A stretch of 54,486 bases of DNA from positions 1 through 54,486 of the forward strand of contig JAOPVI010000381.1 of NCBI GenBank assembly GCA_025966225.1, read 5' to 3'. Source of the stretch: Mycobacterium sp. Its GTDB lineage: Bacteria > Actinomycetota > Actinomycetes > Mycobacteriales > Mycobacteriaceae. The position numbers and the translations under genes are program-made. The notes beneath the pieces are model-generated. The model did not search any database. It saw nothing but the letters and a program-made list of their open reading frames with translations, and was not told where the DNA came from. Shown here piece after piece: positions 1 to 8,221 of this stretch; position 1 is the first letter of the stretch, and each line of letters starts with the position of its first letter.

Positions 1-316
1 CGGTGACGAAGGTGACGTAGGAGTGGTGTCCTTCGACCTCGCGCTCGAACGGAAATGCCTCCGAGATCGCCCGCACCGTCTCGAGTTCGTACGCCAGCAC
101 CCAGGCGTCGTACCCGAAGGCGGCACGCAACGCGGCCTCTGCGGCGGTGCGCACCTTCGCCACCCCGGTCCGGCTGCTCAGCAAGACGTTGCCGCTGGCC
201 AGAATCGTCTTCACATCGGTGAATCCGGCGTCGGTCAAGGCCTTGGCCACATCGGCCATCTTGATGTTCACCCCACCCACGTTCACCCCGCGCATCAGTG
301 CGGCATAGCGCGTCAT
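1..316 (-). CDS. DUF1697 family protein, C-terminus beyond the window
   Basis: The reverse strand reads MTRYAALMRGVNVGGVNIKM and continues open to the window edge, giving 105 residues of the N-terminal part. The start MxxYaaLLRGINVGG, followed by a KMxdLxxxLxxxGfxdVxTylaSGNVlf-like stretch (here KTILASGNVLLSSR), is the signature of the DUF1697 family, usually about 170-180 aa. Function of the family is unknown. The ATG at 314-316 overlaps the TGA of the upstream methyltransferase gene (ATGA), so the two are probably co-transcribed and translationally coupled. Confidence 0.85.
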   Translation of the reverse strand, partial: MTRYAALMRGVNVGGVNIKMADVAKALTDAGFTDVKTILASGNVLLSSRTGVAKVRTAAEAALRAAFGYDAWVLAYELETVRAISEAFPFEREVEGHHSYVTFVT

Positions 317-924
317 CCGAACTCCAGCAGCGTCATGCTGGGTCGGTTCCGTCGCACGAAACCTATGCGATCCAACGGTTTCCAACTCATGAACCGCCAT
401 ATTCCTCGACCCGGCGCCAGCGGAACGTCGCGCGCGACGCGCACCCCGGGGATGGTGCCTGCCATGGCCAGTCCCTCGTGCGCGGAGAGGCTGAACGGCA
501 TCGGTGGCGCGATGTACCGATCCGACAACTTGAACCCCTTCAGCGTGCGCTGGCTGAAGAAACGCGGTATCGAGTCGAACATCATCTGCCCACCCGGGAA
601 GCGCGCCGCGCAGTCGCGGATCAAGCTCAGCGCGTCTTCGGGCTCCAGGTACATCAGCAGCCCCTCGGCGGTGATGAACGTGCCGTGCGAGGAATCGACG
701 CGGTCCATCCAGCGGCGGTCGAGCGCGGACTCCGCCAACTCGACGATGCGGTCGTCGCGAGGCAGCAGGCGTCGGCGCAGCTCCATCACCGGAGGCAGGT
801 CGATGGAGTACCAGGTCACGTCGTCGGAGCGCTTGGCTTCGGTGGCGCGGCTGTGCAGGGTCCACAGCGTCGTCGCCGATACGCCTTCCAGGGTGTTTCC
901 GTCGATCACGGTCATGGGCCCCAT
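313..924 (-). CDS. LCM/PPM-type SAM-dependent methyltransferase with an apparent internal deletion
   Basis: The product is 203 aa. It resembles the mycobacterial COG3315 (leucine carboxyl methyltransferase-like) family, usually about 270-290 aa: N-terminal GVSATTLWTLHSRATEAKR, then WYSIDLPPVMELRRRLLP, SALDRRWMDRVD, FITAEGLLMYLEPEDALSLIR, RFPGGQMMFDSIPRFFSQRT and a C-terminal TLLEFG. The segment that normally lies between the LWTL...A.EA.R block and WYSIDLPP is missing; in relatives it carries the DDP.A.....DYD block and the ALAEGLQTS-type SAM-binding motif. The reading frame stays open across the junction near 815-830. The protein is therefore probably unable to bind SAM normally. Two Met codons at 922-924 and 913-915 could start it. 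Confidence 0.75.
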   Translation of the reverse strand: MGPMTVIDGNTLEGVSATTLWTLHSRATEAKRSDDVTWYSIDLPPVMELRRRLLPRDDRIVELAESALDRRWMDRVDSSHGTFITAEGLLMYLEPEDALSLIRDCAARFPGGQMMFDSIPRFFSQRTLKGFKLSDRYIAPPMPFSLSAHEGLAMAGTIPGVRVARDVPLAPGRGIWRFMSWKPLDRIGFVRRNRPSMTLLEFG

Positions 925-937
925 GGTAGGGAGCTGA

Positions 938-1429
<492 letters not shown>

Positions 1430-1468
1430 AAGCGACCGAACCCCTTGTCGCGCGCTACCGTGGGCGTC

Positions 1469-1639
1469 ATGGCCGATGAACCTGAGGACGAGAACAAGCG
1501 CAAGTTCCGCGAAGCGCTGGAACGCAAGAAGGCCACCGCCGGTGGCGGCACCGCACACAAGGACGGTGGCCGCAAGCACGGCCCGCGCTCAACGGGTCCG
1601 GCGGAGAGTCATCGCGAGTTCCGCCGCAAGAGCGGCTAG
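1469..1639 (+). CDS. DUF5302 small charged protein
   Basis: 56 aa: MADEPEDENKRKFREALERKK, then a Gly/His/Lys/Arg-rich tail ending SHREFRRKSG. The acidic start followed by KRKFREALERK and a basic disordered tail is the pattern of the actinobacterial DUF5302 family, of unknown function. The ATG at 1469 is preferred over an upstream in-frame TTG at 1445, because family members begin with a short MA/MS.. acidic stretch. It lies 39 bp after the Rv1155-like gene on the same strand, so a shared transcript is possible. Confidence 0.7.
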   Translation: MADEPEDENKRKFREALERKKATAGGGTAHKDGGRKHGPRSTGPAESHREFRRKSG

Positions 1640-1696
1640 CCGCCACTGCCATCCAGATAGCGCTAGCAGCGAGGAAGTGGCCTCGGCCCCTCGGCG

Positions 1697-3102
1697 CTAT
1701 GTCAATGGTTGCGCGGCGGTCGCGAGCAGTCGTGCCCCGACCAGGCTGGTCAAGATGATCGCGACGCACCACAGCCCCTGATCCTTGAGCCCCCAGGCGC
1801 AGGAGGCCAGCGTGGCTGCTCCAGCGACGCAGAGCAGTGCGCCAACGGCGGCGCTGCGGGCGCCGGGCGCTCCGACGTGGCCGCCGTCCCACAGCGGCAG
1901 CGGATTGTTCTCGAGCGGACGAAGCGCCACGAAGGTGACGGACACCAGGAGCGCCATGAGCGCGACCTGGACGATGGCGAGCACGACGAGGTGCGGCTGA
2001 CCCGGGAAGCGCTGCAGGCCGAGCTGGTCGAACACCAGGTGCATGCCAAGCAGCACCGGCATGTGCCACAGGTAGAGCGTCATCGCCCCGGTATTGCCGA
2101 TGACCGCAAGGCGCCAGACGCGAGGCCGCCCAGCCCAACGAGCGATCGCGGGCGCGGCACCGATCGCGAACGCGCACAGCATGATCGCGTGCCCGGCCAA
2201 GAGTAGCGACGGCGGTGTCATGTTCCGCAGTCCTTCGGCGTCGATGCCGACCAAACTCAGCTGGTACGGCCCGAACAGGTACAGCGCGACGTTCACTCCC
2301 AACATCACGACGCCAAGGCGCAACGACGCCCTGGTGCCGAGCAGTCCGCGTCGGTAGGCCACTCCGAACATCCCGGGGACGAGCCAGGCGGTGAAGTTGA
2401 CGTATGACAGCGCAGTCCAGCCGGGGTCGGTCACGCGGAGGTAGTCGACGATTGCGACGACGGCATAGATCACCCCGACGGCCGCGATCAGGCGGGGTAG
2501 GGAAGTGATGCGGGTCAGCAGCGGCACCGCGGCGAGCACCAGAACATAGGCCCCCAAGAACCAGAGCAGCTGAACCGAAATGCCCGCGACCGGCTCGTAG
2601 ACGTGTTGGGGCAGCACGTGCTTCAGCCCCACCAGTGCGACGCCCCAGAATGCCAGATAGTAGAACACTGGGCGGTACAGCCGGGTGCACCGCTTCAACA
2701 GCCAGCCGCCCCAGCTCCCGCCGCTATCAATTCCCTGGTCGCTTCGCTCCTGCCCGCCGCTATCAAATCCCTGGTCGCTTCGCTCCTGCCCGCAAGCGGG
2801 GGGACCCCCAGCGCCGGGACGATACGAATTGACCGATGCCGCCACCCCCGCGAAGAAGAACAGCGGCATGATCTGGAACACCCACGTCAGCGCCTGGAAC
2901 ACGAGCGAGGTGGTCAGCAGGTTGCCCCAGAGGAAGACGCCGTGGTCGATCATGCTCGTCGCCATGATGGTGTGACCAGCGACGACGCCGACCAGCGCCG
3001 CGATCCGGATGACGTCGATCGCCCGGTCCCGGTCGGGTGGGTGCTGGCTTCAAGCTCGGCGGCGGTGGGGAAGATGCGAGACGTTCCCAAAGAGACGGTC
3101 AT
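1697..3102 (-). pseudogene. Acyltransferase-3 family membrane protein, frameshifted near the N-terminus
   Basis: From 2965 down to 1697 one frame encodes a 422-aa multi-spanning protein (about 9-10 hydrophobic helices) of the acyltransferase-3/OafA type, with RLYRPVFYYLAFW, WLVPGMFGVAYRRG and GAMTLYLWHMPVLLG. The same frame upstream reads DRDRAIDVIRIAALVGVVAGHT, the family's first helix with the conserved R..D..R..A...V...H pattern, but meets a TGA and has no start codon. The natural start (ATG at 3100-3102, MTVSLGTSRIF, running to AAELEAST) is in another frame. A one-base deletion near 3034-3048, around a run of Cs, would join the two. A repeat-derived insertion (GQERSDQG twice) follows the second helix. 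It may be a true pseudogene or an assembly error. Confidence 0.75.
2717..2788 (-). repeat. 36-bp tandem repeat (two copies, one mismatch) containing the dispersed 24-bp GGQERSD element
   Basis: Positions 2717-2752 and 2753-2788 are two head-to-tail 36-bp units differing at one base. On the coding (minus) strand each contains the 24-bp element GGGCAGGAGCGAAGCGACCA plus GGGA (2732-2755 and 2768-2791) and encodes GQERSDQG(F/I)DSG. The unit length is a multiple of three, so the acyltransferase frame is preserved. A CCCGCTTGCGGG palindrome lies directly next to the array (about 2789-2800). Confidence 0.9.
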
Positions 3103-3126
3103 GGGCCGAATCTAATCCCGCATGGC

Positions 3127-4341
3127 CTAGGTAGAAGCACTCAAATTTCGCCGCCGACTTCCCGCCTCCTGCACCAGGATCGCGGCGAGGCAGACCACGG
3201 CGAGCACGGCGATCGCAACCGCGAAACTGACTCCGGCGGTGCGCAACCCCCAGTGCTGGGCAGCCAACCCCTCGCCGACGACGGGCAGCGAGATCGCCAC
3301 GTAGGCCACGACGAAGTAGGTGGAGCTCACCTCGGCCCTTCGGTCGGCGGGCGTGAGTTCGGCGACGGCAGCAAGCCCGCGGCTGAAGCTGATGCCCTGT
3401 CCGACGCCCGCCACGACGGCCGCGACGATCAACCCCGACAAGGACGAAAGGTGCAGTGCAACAGCGAGCATCGCCATCCCGACCGCGAGGATCGCACAGC
3501 CGACGGCCACGGCGCGAGCTGGTGCGATGCGTCGGGCCAACAGCTGTGAGATCGCCGATGCGGCGAAGATGGAACTCGCCATTGCGCCTGCCACCGCGTG
3601 GTTGGAGATGCCGATGACCCCGGAGACGAACGACGGTGCTACCGCAGTGAAGAGCCCCATGACGGCAAAGCCGGCGAACGCTGCCGTCGCTGCCGTCATG
3701 AACACGGGCCGGACCTCGGCGGGTACCGACAGCCGCTGTAGCCCAATACGTCCGGTGCACGCAGACGTCTCAGGGGCGATCAGCACTGCGGCTATCGCCA
3801 AGATCACCAGCACGATGTGCACGACGAAGGACAACTGCAGCGGATGCGGGGCGTACTGCACCAGGACCCCGGCCAGCAGTGGTCCGAGGCCGAGCCCGCC
3901 GACGTTGGCGATCGTGGCCATGACGGCGGCCCGATCGCGCCGTTCCGGCGGCGCCGCTTCGACGACGGCCGCCGTCGCGGTGCCCGTGAAGATGCCCGCC
4001 GAGAATCCGGAGAGCAGTCGGCCGACAAGCAGCAGCGGGACGTCGTCGGCCAGCAGGAACACGGCCGCGCTGGCCACGGCGAAGACCGCGCCGGCCAGCA
4101 GCACCGGCCGTCGACCCACCGCGTCGGACCACCTGCCGAAGACCAGCAACGCGATGAGCACCCCGGCCGCGTAGCTCGCGAAGATCACGGTCGTCGTCAG
4201 CACGGCGAAGTGCATGCGGTCGGCATACAGCGCGTACATCGGCGTCGGCAGCGTCGTACCCACCATGATCGCTGCGAACGCGTAGGTCAGCAGCGCTGAG
4301 CCATGGGCACGGCGACGGGCTGGTCGTGAAGTTTCCGACAT
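3127..4341 (-). CDS. MFS transporter
   Basis: A 404-aa major facilitator protein with about 12 hydrophobic segments. The loop after helix 2 reads GRWSDAVGRRPVLLAG, a good match to the MFS GxxxDrxGrR motif A. Helix 4 follows with GRLLSGFSAGIFTGTATAAVVE, and the second half contains GVGQGISFSRGLAAVAELTPADRRAEVSS. Drug or metabolite efflux is typical for such proteins, but no substrate can be assigned. The start at 4341 (MSETSRPARRR) gives a short basic N-terminus before helix 1. The gene lies 24 bp upstream of the ATG of the broken acyltransferase on the same strand. Confidence 0.85.
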   Translation of the reverse strand: MSETSRPARRRAHGSALLTYAFAAIMVGTTLPTPMYALYADRMHFAVLTTTVIFASYAAGVLIALLVFGRWSDAVGRRPVLLAGAVFAVASAAVFLLADDVPLLLVGRLLSGFSAGIFTGTATAAVVEAAPPERRDRAAVMATIANVGGLGLGPLLAGVLVQYAPHPLQLSFVVHIVLVILAIAAVLIAPETSACTGRIGLQRLSVPAEVRPVFMTAATAAFAGFAVMGLFTAVAPSFVSGVIGISNHAVAGAMASSIFAASAISQLLARRIAPARAVAVGCAILAVGMAMLAVALHLSSLSGLIVAAVVAGVGQGISFSRGLAAVAELTPADRRAEVSSTYFVVAYVAISLPVVGEGLAAQHWGLRTAGVSFAVAIAVLAVVCLAAILVQEAGSRRRNLSAST

Positions 4342-4481
4342 GCCCCTAGCCAACACCGTCTGCGGCGGCACGCATCCCGGGCCGCGTCTTGAAAGATCGC
4401 CTGCCCTTGTTGATGATCTTCGCGTGAGGCGGGAAAGCTGAGCGGATTCGCGAGCCGCGATGAGTTCTGCGGCGTCCGGCG

Positions 4482-4690
4482 GTGCAGGGTCATGCCCGCC
4501 TAGCTTCGGACGGCGTGGCCGAGGAGATCGAGCGGCTGCGCGCCGAGCCGGGGAAGGGTGACATCGCGATCGGCGGCGCGGCGCTCGCCACCGAGGCAGC
4601 CGCGTTGGGATTGATAGACGAATACCGTGCCCGGGTCTACCCGGTTCTGGTCGGCGGTGGCATTCCGTTCTTTTACCGAGTGGTGCCCTT
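4482..4690 (+). pseudogene. Remnant of a RibD_C/dihydrofolate-reductase-like protein
   Basis: The frame reads ARLASDGVAEEIERLRAEPG, then DIAIGGAALATEAAALGLIDEY and RVYPVLVGGGIPFF. This is the characteristic C-terminal half of actinobacterial RibD_C (DHFR-like) reductases: the GGAxLa nucleotide loop, then LIDEyrl.v.PVlvGgG.p.F. The N-terminal half is missing: an in-frame TGA lies about 20 bp upstream of 4482. After IPFF the frame continues into unrelated sequence where the 3' end of the symporter gene starts. It is a broken gene fragment between the MFS and symporter genes. Confidence 0.7.
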
Positions 4691-6316
4691 AGTGGTTGAC
4701 CGCCTTTTCCGCGCCAACGCCGGTGAGCGAACGCACTTCCATTTCCGCGTTGAGGGCGGCGTCGCCGCGGTCCGATGACGTCAGCGTTCCCACGATTCCG
4801 AGCAGGAAGGCCAGGGGGATGGACACGATGCCCGGGTTGGACAAGGGGAACCAGGCGAAGTCGGCGCCGGGGATCATCGCGGTCGTACTGCCGGACACGG
4901 CTGGCGAGAAGACGATCAGGACCAGCGTCGAGATCAGGCCGCCGTACATGCTCCACAGCGCCCCGCGGGTGTTGAATCGGCGCCAGTACAGCGAGTACAG
5001 GATGGTCGGCAGATTCGCGGCGGCCGCGAGCGCGAACGCCAGGGCCACCAGGAACGCAACGTTCTGCCCGTTGGCCAGGATGCCCAACCCGATGGCGACC
5101 ACGCCGAGTACCACCGCGGTGATGCGGGACACCCGGACCTGTTCGTCCTCGCTCACCTGATTCTTCTTGATCACGCTCGCGTAGACGTCGTGTGCAAACG
5201 ACGCCGACGCGGTGATGGTCAACCCCGCGACGACGGCGAGGATCGTGGCGAAGGCCACCGCGGAGATGACGGCCAACAGCACGACCCCGCCCAACTCGAA
5301 CGCCAGCAGCGGGGCCGCGGAATTCTCCTTGCCCGCTGCCGCCAGAATGCGATCGGGTCCGACGAGAGCCGCTGCGCCGTAACCGAGTACGAGCGTGAAC
5401 AAGTAGAACGCGCCGATGAGCCCGATGGCCCACACCACCGAACGGCGGGCTTCCTTCGCCGTGGGGACGGTGTAGAACCGCATCAGCACGTGGGGAAGTC
5501 CGGCGGTACCGAGTACGAGGGCCAGGGCCAGCGACACGAAGTCGAGCTGGGACGTCGAGGAGACGCCGTACTTCGCCCCAGGGGCGAGCACGTCTCGAGC
5601 GGCGACTCCCTTGGTCTGGCTGTGGGTGACGGCTTGCTGAGCCGAGCCGAGCAGATCGGAGAAGTTGAGGCCGAACTTGACGAGCACGATGACCGTCATC
5701 ACGCCTGCGCCGGTGATCAGGAGCACGGCCTTGATGATCTGAACCCACGTCGTGCCCTTCATCCCGCCGACGAGCACGTAGACGATCATCAGGACTCCGA
5801 CGACGGCGATGACGACGCCCTGCCAGAACTTGTCGGTGACGTCGAGCAGAAGCGCAACGAGTCCGCCAGCGCCTGCCATCTGGGCGAGCAGGTAGAACAG
5901 GGATACCGTCAGCGTCGACGTCGCCGCGGCAAGGCGCACCGGCCGCTGCTTCAGTCGGAAGCTGAGTACGTCTGCCATCGTGAACTTGCCTGTGTTACGC
6001 AGCAATTCGGCTACCAGCAGCAGTGCGACCAGCCACGCGACGAGAAAGCCGATGAGTAGAGGAAGCCGTCGTAGCCGTAGACCGCGATGGCCCCGGCGAT
6101 GCCAAGGAAGCTGGCGGCAGACAGGTAGTCGCCTGCGATGGCGATGCCGTTCTGCGGGCCGGAGAAGGCGCGGCCTCCGGTGAAGAACTGGTCCGCGCTG
6201 CGGCTGTTGCGGCTGGCGCGGATGACGACGAACAGCGTGACGAGGACGAACACCGCGAAGATGGCGATGTTGGCGAGCGGATTTCCGACGGTCGAGCTTG
6301 CGGCCAAGAACTTCAC
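4689..6316 (-). pseudogene. actP: Cation/acetate symporter (SSF family, ActP-like), frameshifted
   Basis: Two adjoining frames make one sodium:solute symporter. The first, from GTG 6316, reads FFTGGRAFSGPQNGIAIAGD, YLSAASFLGIAGAIAVYGYDGFLYS, then runs into SAFSSRGW and a stop. The second frame reads IGFLVAWLVALLLVAE directly from that point and continues as LRNTGKFTMADVLSFRLKQR to 4689. One missing base near 6054-6057 explains the break; the repaired protein would be about 542 aa, the normal ActP length. Family role: uptake of acetate and other short carboxylates coupled to cations. The DUF485 gene just upstream is the usual ActP partner and overlaps it by 4 bp (GTGA). Confidence 0.8.
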
Positions 6317-6675
6317 TTGGTGGCCTCCAACTCGGCCTCGACCCTGGCCCGAAGCTCAGTGGCGCGCGGGTCGAGCTCGCGGTTTGCGAATCGGACGTAC
6401 AAGCCGGTGATGACGAAGGTGGTGAGGAACTGGCCGAGCCCGATCAACAGGCCGGCGTTGATGTTGCCCCACACCGGAGTCGCCATGAAGTCGTGGGCGT
6501 ACGCGCCGAGCGCAACGTAGATGCCGTACCAGACGAGGAAGAATGCCGTCATGGGAAAGACGAAGCGGCGCAATCGTGTTCGTAGTTCCTGGAAATCGGG
6601 GCTGGACTGTACGGCCAGATAGATCGCGTCGGTCGACGAGGCGGCCTCGGGTGGTGTTTTGCTGGTGTCGGGCAC
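6313..6675 (-). CDS. DUF485 membrane protein, partner of ActP
   Basis: About 120 aa. The segment SPDFQELRTRLRRFVFPMTA, FFLVWYGIYVALGAYAHDFM and GNINAGLLIGLGQFLTTFVI is the DUF485 core with two transmembrane helices. A C-terminal tail RFANRELDPRATELRARVEAE follows and is probably helical. DUF485 genes commonly precede acetate symporter genes. I prefer the GTG at 6673-6675 (VPDTSKTPP) because AGGAG sits 5 bases upstream; an in-frame GTG at 6714 would add 13 residues. Its TGA overlaps the symporter GTG. Confidence 0.8.
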   Translation of the reverse strand: MPDTSKTPPEAASSTDAIYLAVQSSPDFQELRTRLRRFVFPMTAFFLVWYGIYVALGAYAHDFMATPVWGNINAGLLIGLGQFLTTFVITGLYVRFANRELDPRATELRARVEAELEATK

Positions 6676-6766
6676 CGCTGCTCCTGATCTCGATGTGTAG
6701 TTGTCGTGGCTCACAGCATAGTGAGGGCCAGATCACAGGTGTGGGCGTTCGCACTAGACTGTCCGA

Positions 6767-7348
6767 ATGGCCAGGATCCAGCTCGTTCAAGATCAGGCGG
6801 CCGATGCGCTGCTCGAGTCGAATCCCTTTGCGCTACTGGTGGGCATGATGCTGGACCAGCAGATACCGATGGAGGTCGCGTTCGCTGGGCCCAAGAAGCT
6901 CGCGGATCGCCTCGGCGCCCTCGAACCCGACCTGATCGCCGGGTACGACCCAGACGCCTTCATCGCGCTGTGTTCGGAACGTCCTGCCGTGCACAGGTTT
7001 CCAGGGTCCATGGGCAAGCGGCTCCAGACGCTGGCGCAGGCGATCGTCGACGACTACGCGGGCAACGCCGCCGGGATCTGGACCGTCGGTGACCCCGACG
7101 GGCCCGAACTGTTGCGGCGGCTCAAGGCGCTGCCTGGCTTCGGTGAGCAGAAGGCCAAGATCTTCGTCGCACTGCTCGGCAAGCAGTACGGCGTGACGCC
7201 CCAGGGTTGGCGAGCGGCCGCGGGCAACTACGGCAAGGCGGGCACCCACATGTCGGTGGCCGACGTCGTCGACGGCGGGTCGTTGGAGAAGGTGCGGTCG
7301 TTCAAGAAGCAAGCCAAGGCGGCAGCGAAGGCGAAGGCCGCGACGTAG
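6767..7348 (+). CDS. HhH-GPD family base-excision repair protein (Rv1156 orthologue)
   Basis: 193 aa. The start LVQDQAADALLESNPFALLVGMMLDQQIPMEVAFAGPKKLADRLG matches the HhH-GPD-like N-terminal helical domain, where DQQ replaces the NQQ of glycosylases. The hairpin LLRRLKALPGFGEQKAKIFVALLG is the helix-hairpin-helix (LPGxGxxkA). The C-terminus is Lys/Ala-rich. Related DNA glycosylases remove damaged bases; whether this subfamily has activity is unproven. In M. tuberculosis this gene directly follows the Rv1155 orthologue; here about 5.3 kb of partly decayed genes lie between them. Confidence 0.85.
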   Translation: MARIQLVQDQAADALLESNPFALLVGMMLDQQIPMEVAFAGPKKLADRLGALEPDLIAGYDPDAFIALCSERPAVHRFPGSMGKRLQTLAQAIVDDYAGNAAGIWTVGDPDGPELLRRLKALPGFGEQKAKIFVALLGKQYGVTPQGWRAAAGNYGKAGTHMSVADVVDGGSLEKVRSFKKQAKAAAKAKAAT

Positions 7349-7359
7349 CTGGCCGGACG

Positions 7360-8025
7360 CTAGAACGCCGGGCCGTCGAACTGTTCGCGGGTGACGAAGT
7401 CCTGCACCGGCTTTCGTTTCAACTTGGTGGGCTGATGTACCGGTTTGCCCAACGGAACCACGGAGGCGACCGCGTACTCGTCGGGAATGTTCAGCAGGCT
7501 TCGCACCGCCGGTTCCTGCGCGACGGCCATCGTGGTTGGCACGCCCCCGAAGCCTTCGTTGCGCGCGGCCAGCAGGACGTTCCACACGAATGGATATACC
7601 GACGCTCCGCTAATCACGCCGATGCGGTCCAGGTCCTGGTCCGTCGCCGCGACCACGCCGAGGTCGAGACAGATGACCAGCAGCACCTGGGCAGCGAGCA
7701 ACGACGCCACCATGGCGCTGCCATCCGTCGCCGACACCGTTGCGTCGTCGACTCTGCGCGCATGCAGCGGATTCCATGGCGACTCTCCGTTGGCCGACTG
7801 GGCGAGGTAGCGCTTGGCCCCGGGCACGCTCAATTCGGCCAGCTTCTGGCGGGTGGTCGCGTCGCGTACCGCGATCACGCGGACGCCCTGCCGGTTGCCG
7901 CCACTCGGCGCGAACCGTGCATTGTCCAGAATTCGCTCGAGCACGTCATCGGGCAGTGGGTCGCCGGTGAACTGTCTGACCGCGCCGGTCGTGCGCATCG
8001 CGTCGTATAGCTCCATACCCGCCAT
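7360..8025 (-). CDS. Nitroreductase family FMN oxidoreductase
   Basis: About 221 aa. MELYDAMRTTGAVRQFTGDPLPDDVLERILDNARFAPSGGNRQG is the nitroreductase FMN phosphate-binding start (R.(V/F).F....P....l..iL..A..APSg.N.Q). The middle segment ASVYPFVWNVLLAARNEGFGGVPTT and the C-terminal ASVVPLGKPVHQPTKLKRKPVQDFV complete the fold. Such enzymes reduce nitro groups, quinones or enoates with NAD(P)H; the substrate is unknown. Possible starts are the ATGs at 8028, 8025 and 8016. The gene is convergent with the HhH-GPD gene and divergent from the DUF1059 gene. Confidence 0.85.
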   Translation of the reverse strand: MAGMELYDAMRTTGAVRQFTGDPLPDDVLERILDNARFAPSGGNRQGVRVIAVRDATTRQKLAELSVPGAKRYLAQSANGESPWNPLHARRVDDATVSATDGSAMVASLLAAQVLLVICLDLGVVAATDQDLDRIGVISGASVYPFVWNVLLAARNEGFGGVPTTMAVAQEPAVRSLLNIPDEYAVASVVPLGKPVHQPTKLKRKPVQDFVTREQFDGPAF

Positions 8026-8050
8026 CATGCTGGTGTGGGATCGTTGAGGG

Positions 8051-8200
8051 ATGGCGAAGACACATCTGAACTGCCCCTGCGGCGAGGCGATCACCGGCGA
8101 GGACGAGAACGATTTGGTCGAGAAGGCTCAGGCGCACCTGGCGGAGGCACATCCCGGCCGTGAATACGACCGGGACATGATCCTCTTCATGGCCTTTTAG
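8051..8200 (+). CDS. DUF1059 small protein
   Basis: 49 aa, beginning MAKTHLNCPCGEAITGEDE, then DLVEKAQAHLAEAHPGREYD and ending MILFMAF. The CPCGxxixgxdexdlv...q.H....Hp pattern is DUF1059. A Cys-x-Cys pair and two His residues suggest a small metal-binding or redox-sensitive fold, but the function is unknown. The start lies 25 bp from the nitroreductase start on the other strand, so the two share a short divergent promoter region. Confidence 0.8.
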   Translation: MAKTHLNCPCGEAITGEDENDLVEKAQAHLAEAHPGREYDRDMILFMAF

Positions 8201-8221
8201 GCATCACTTGCGCGGCTAGGC

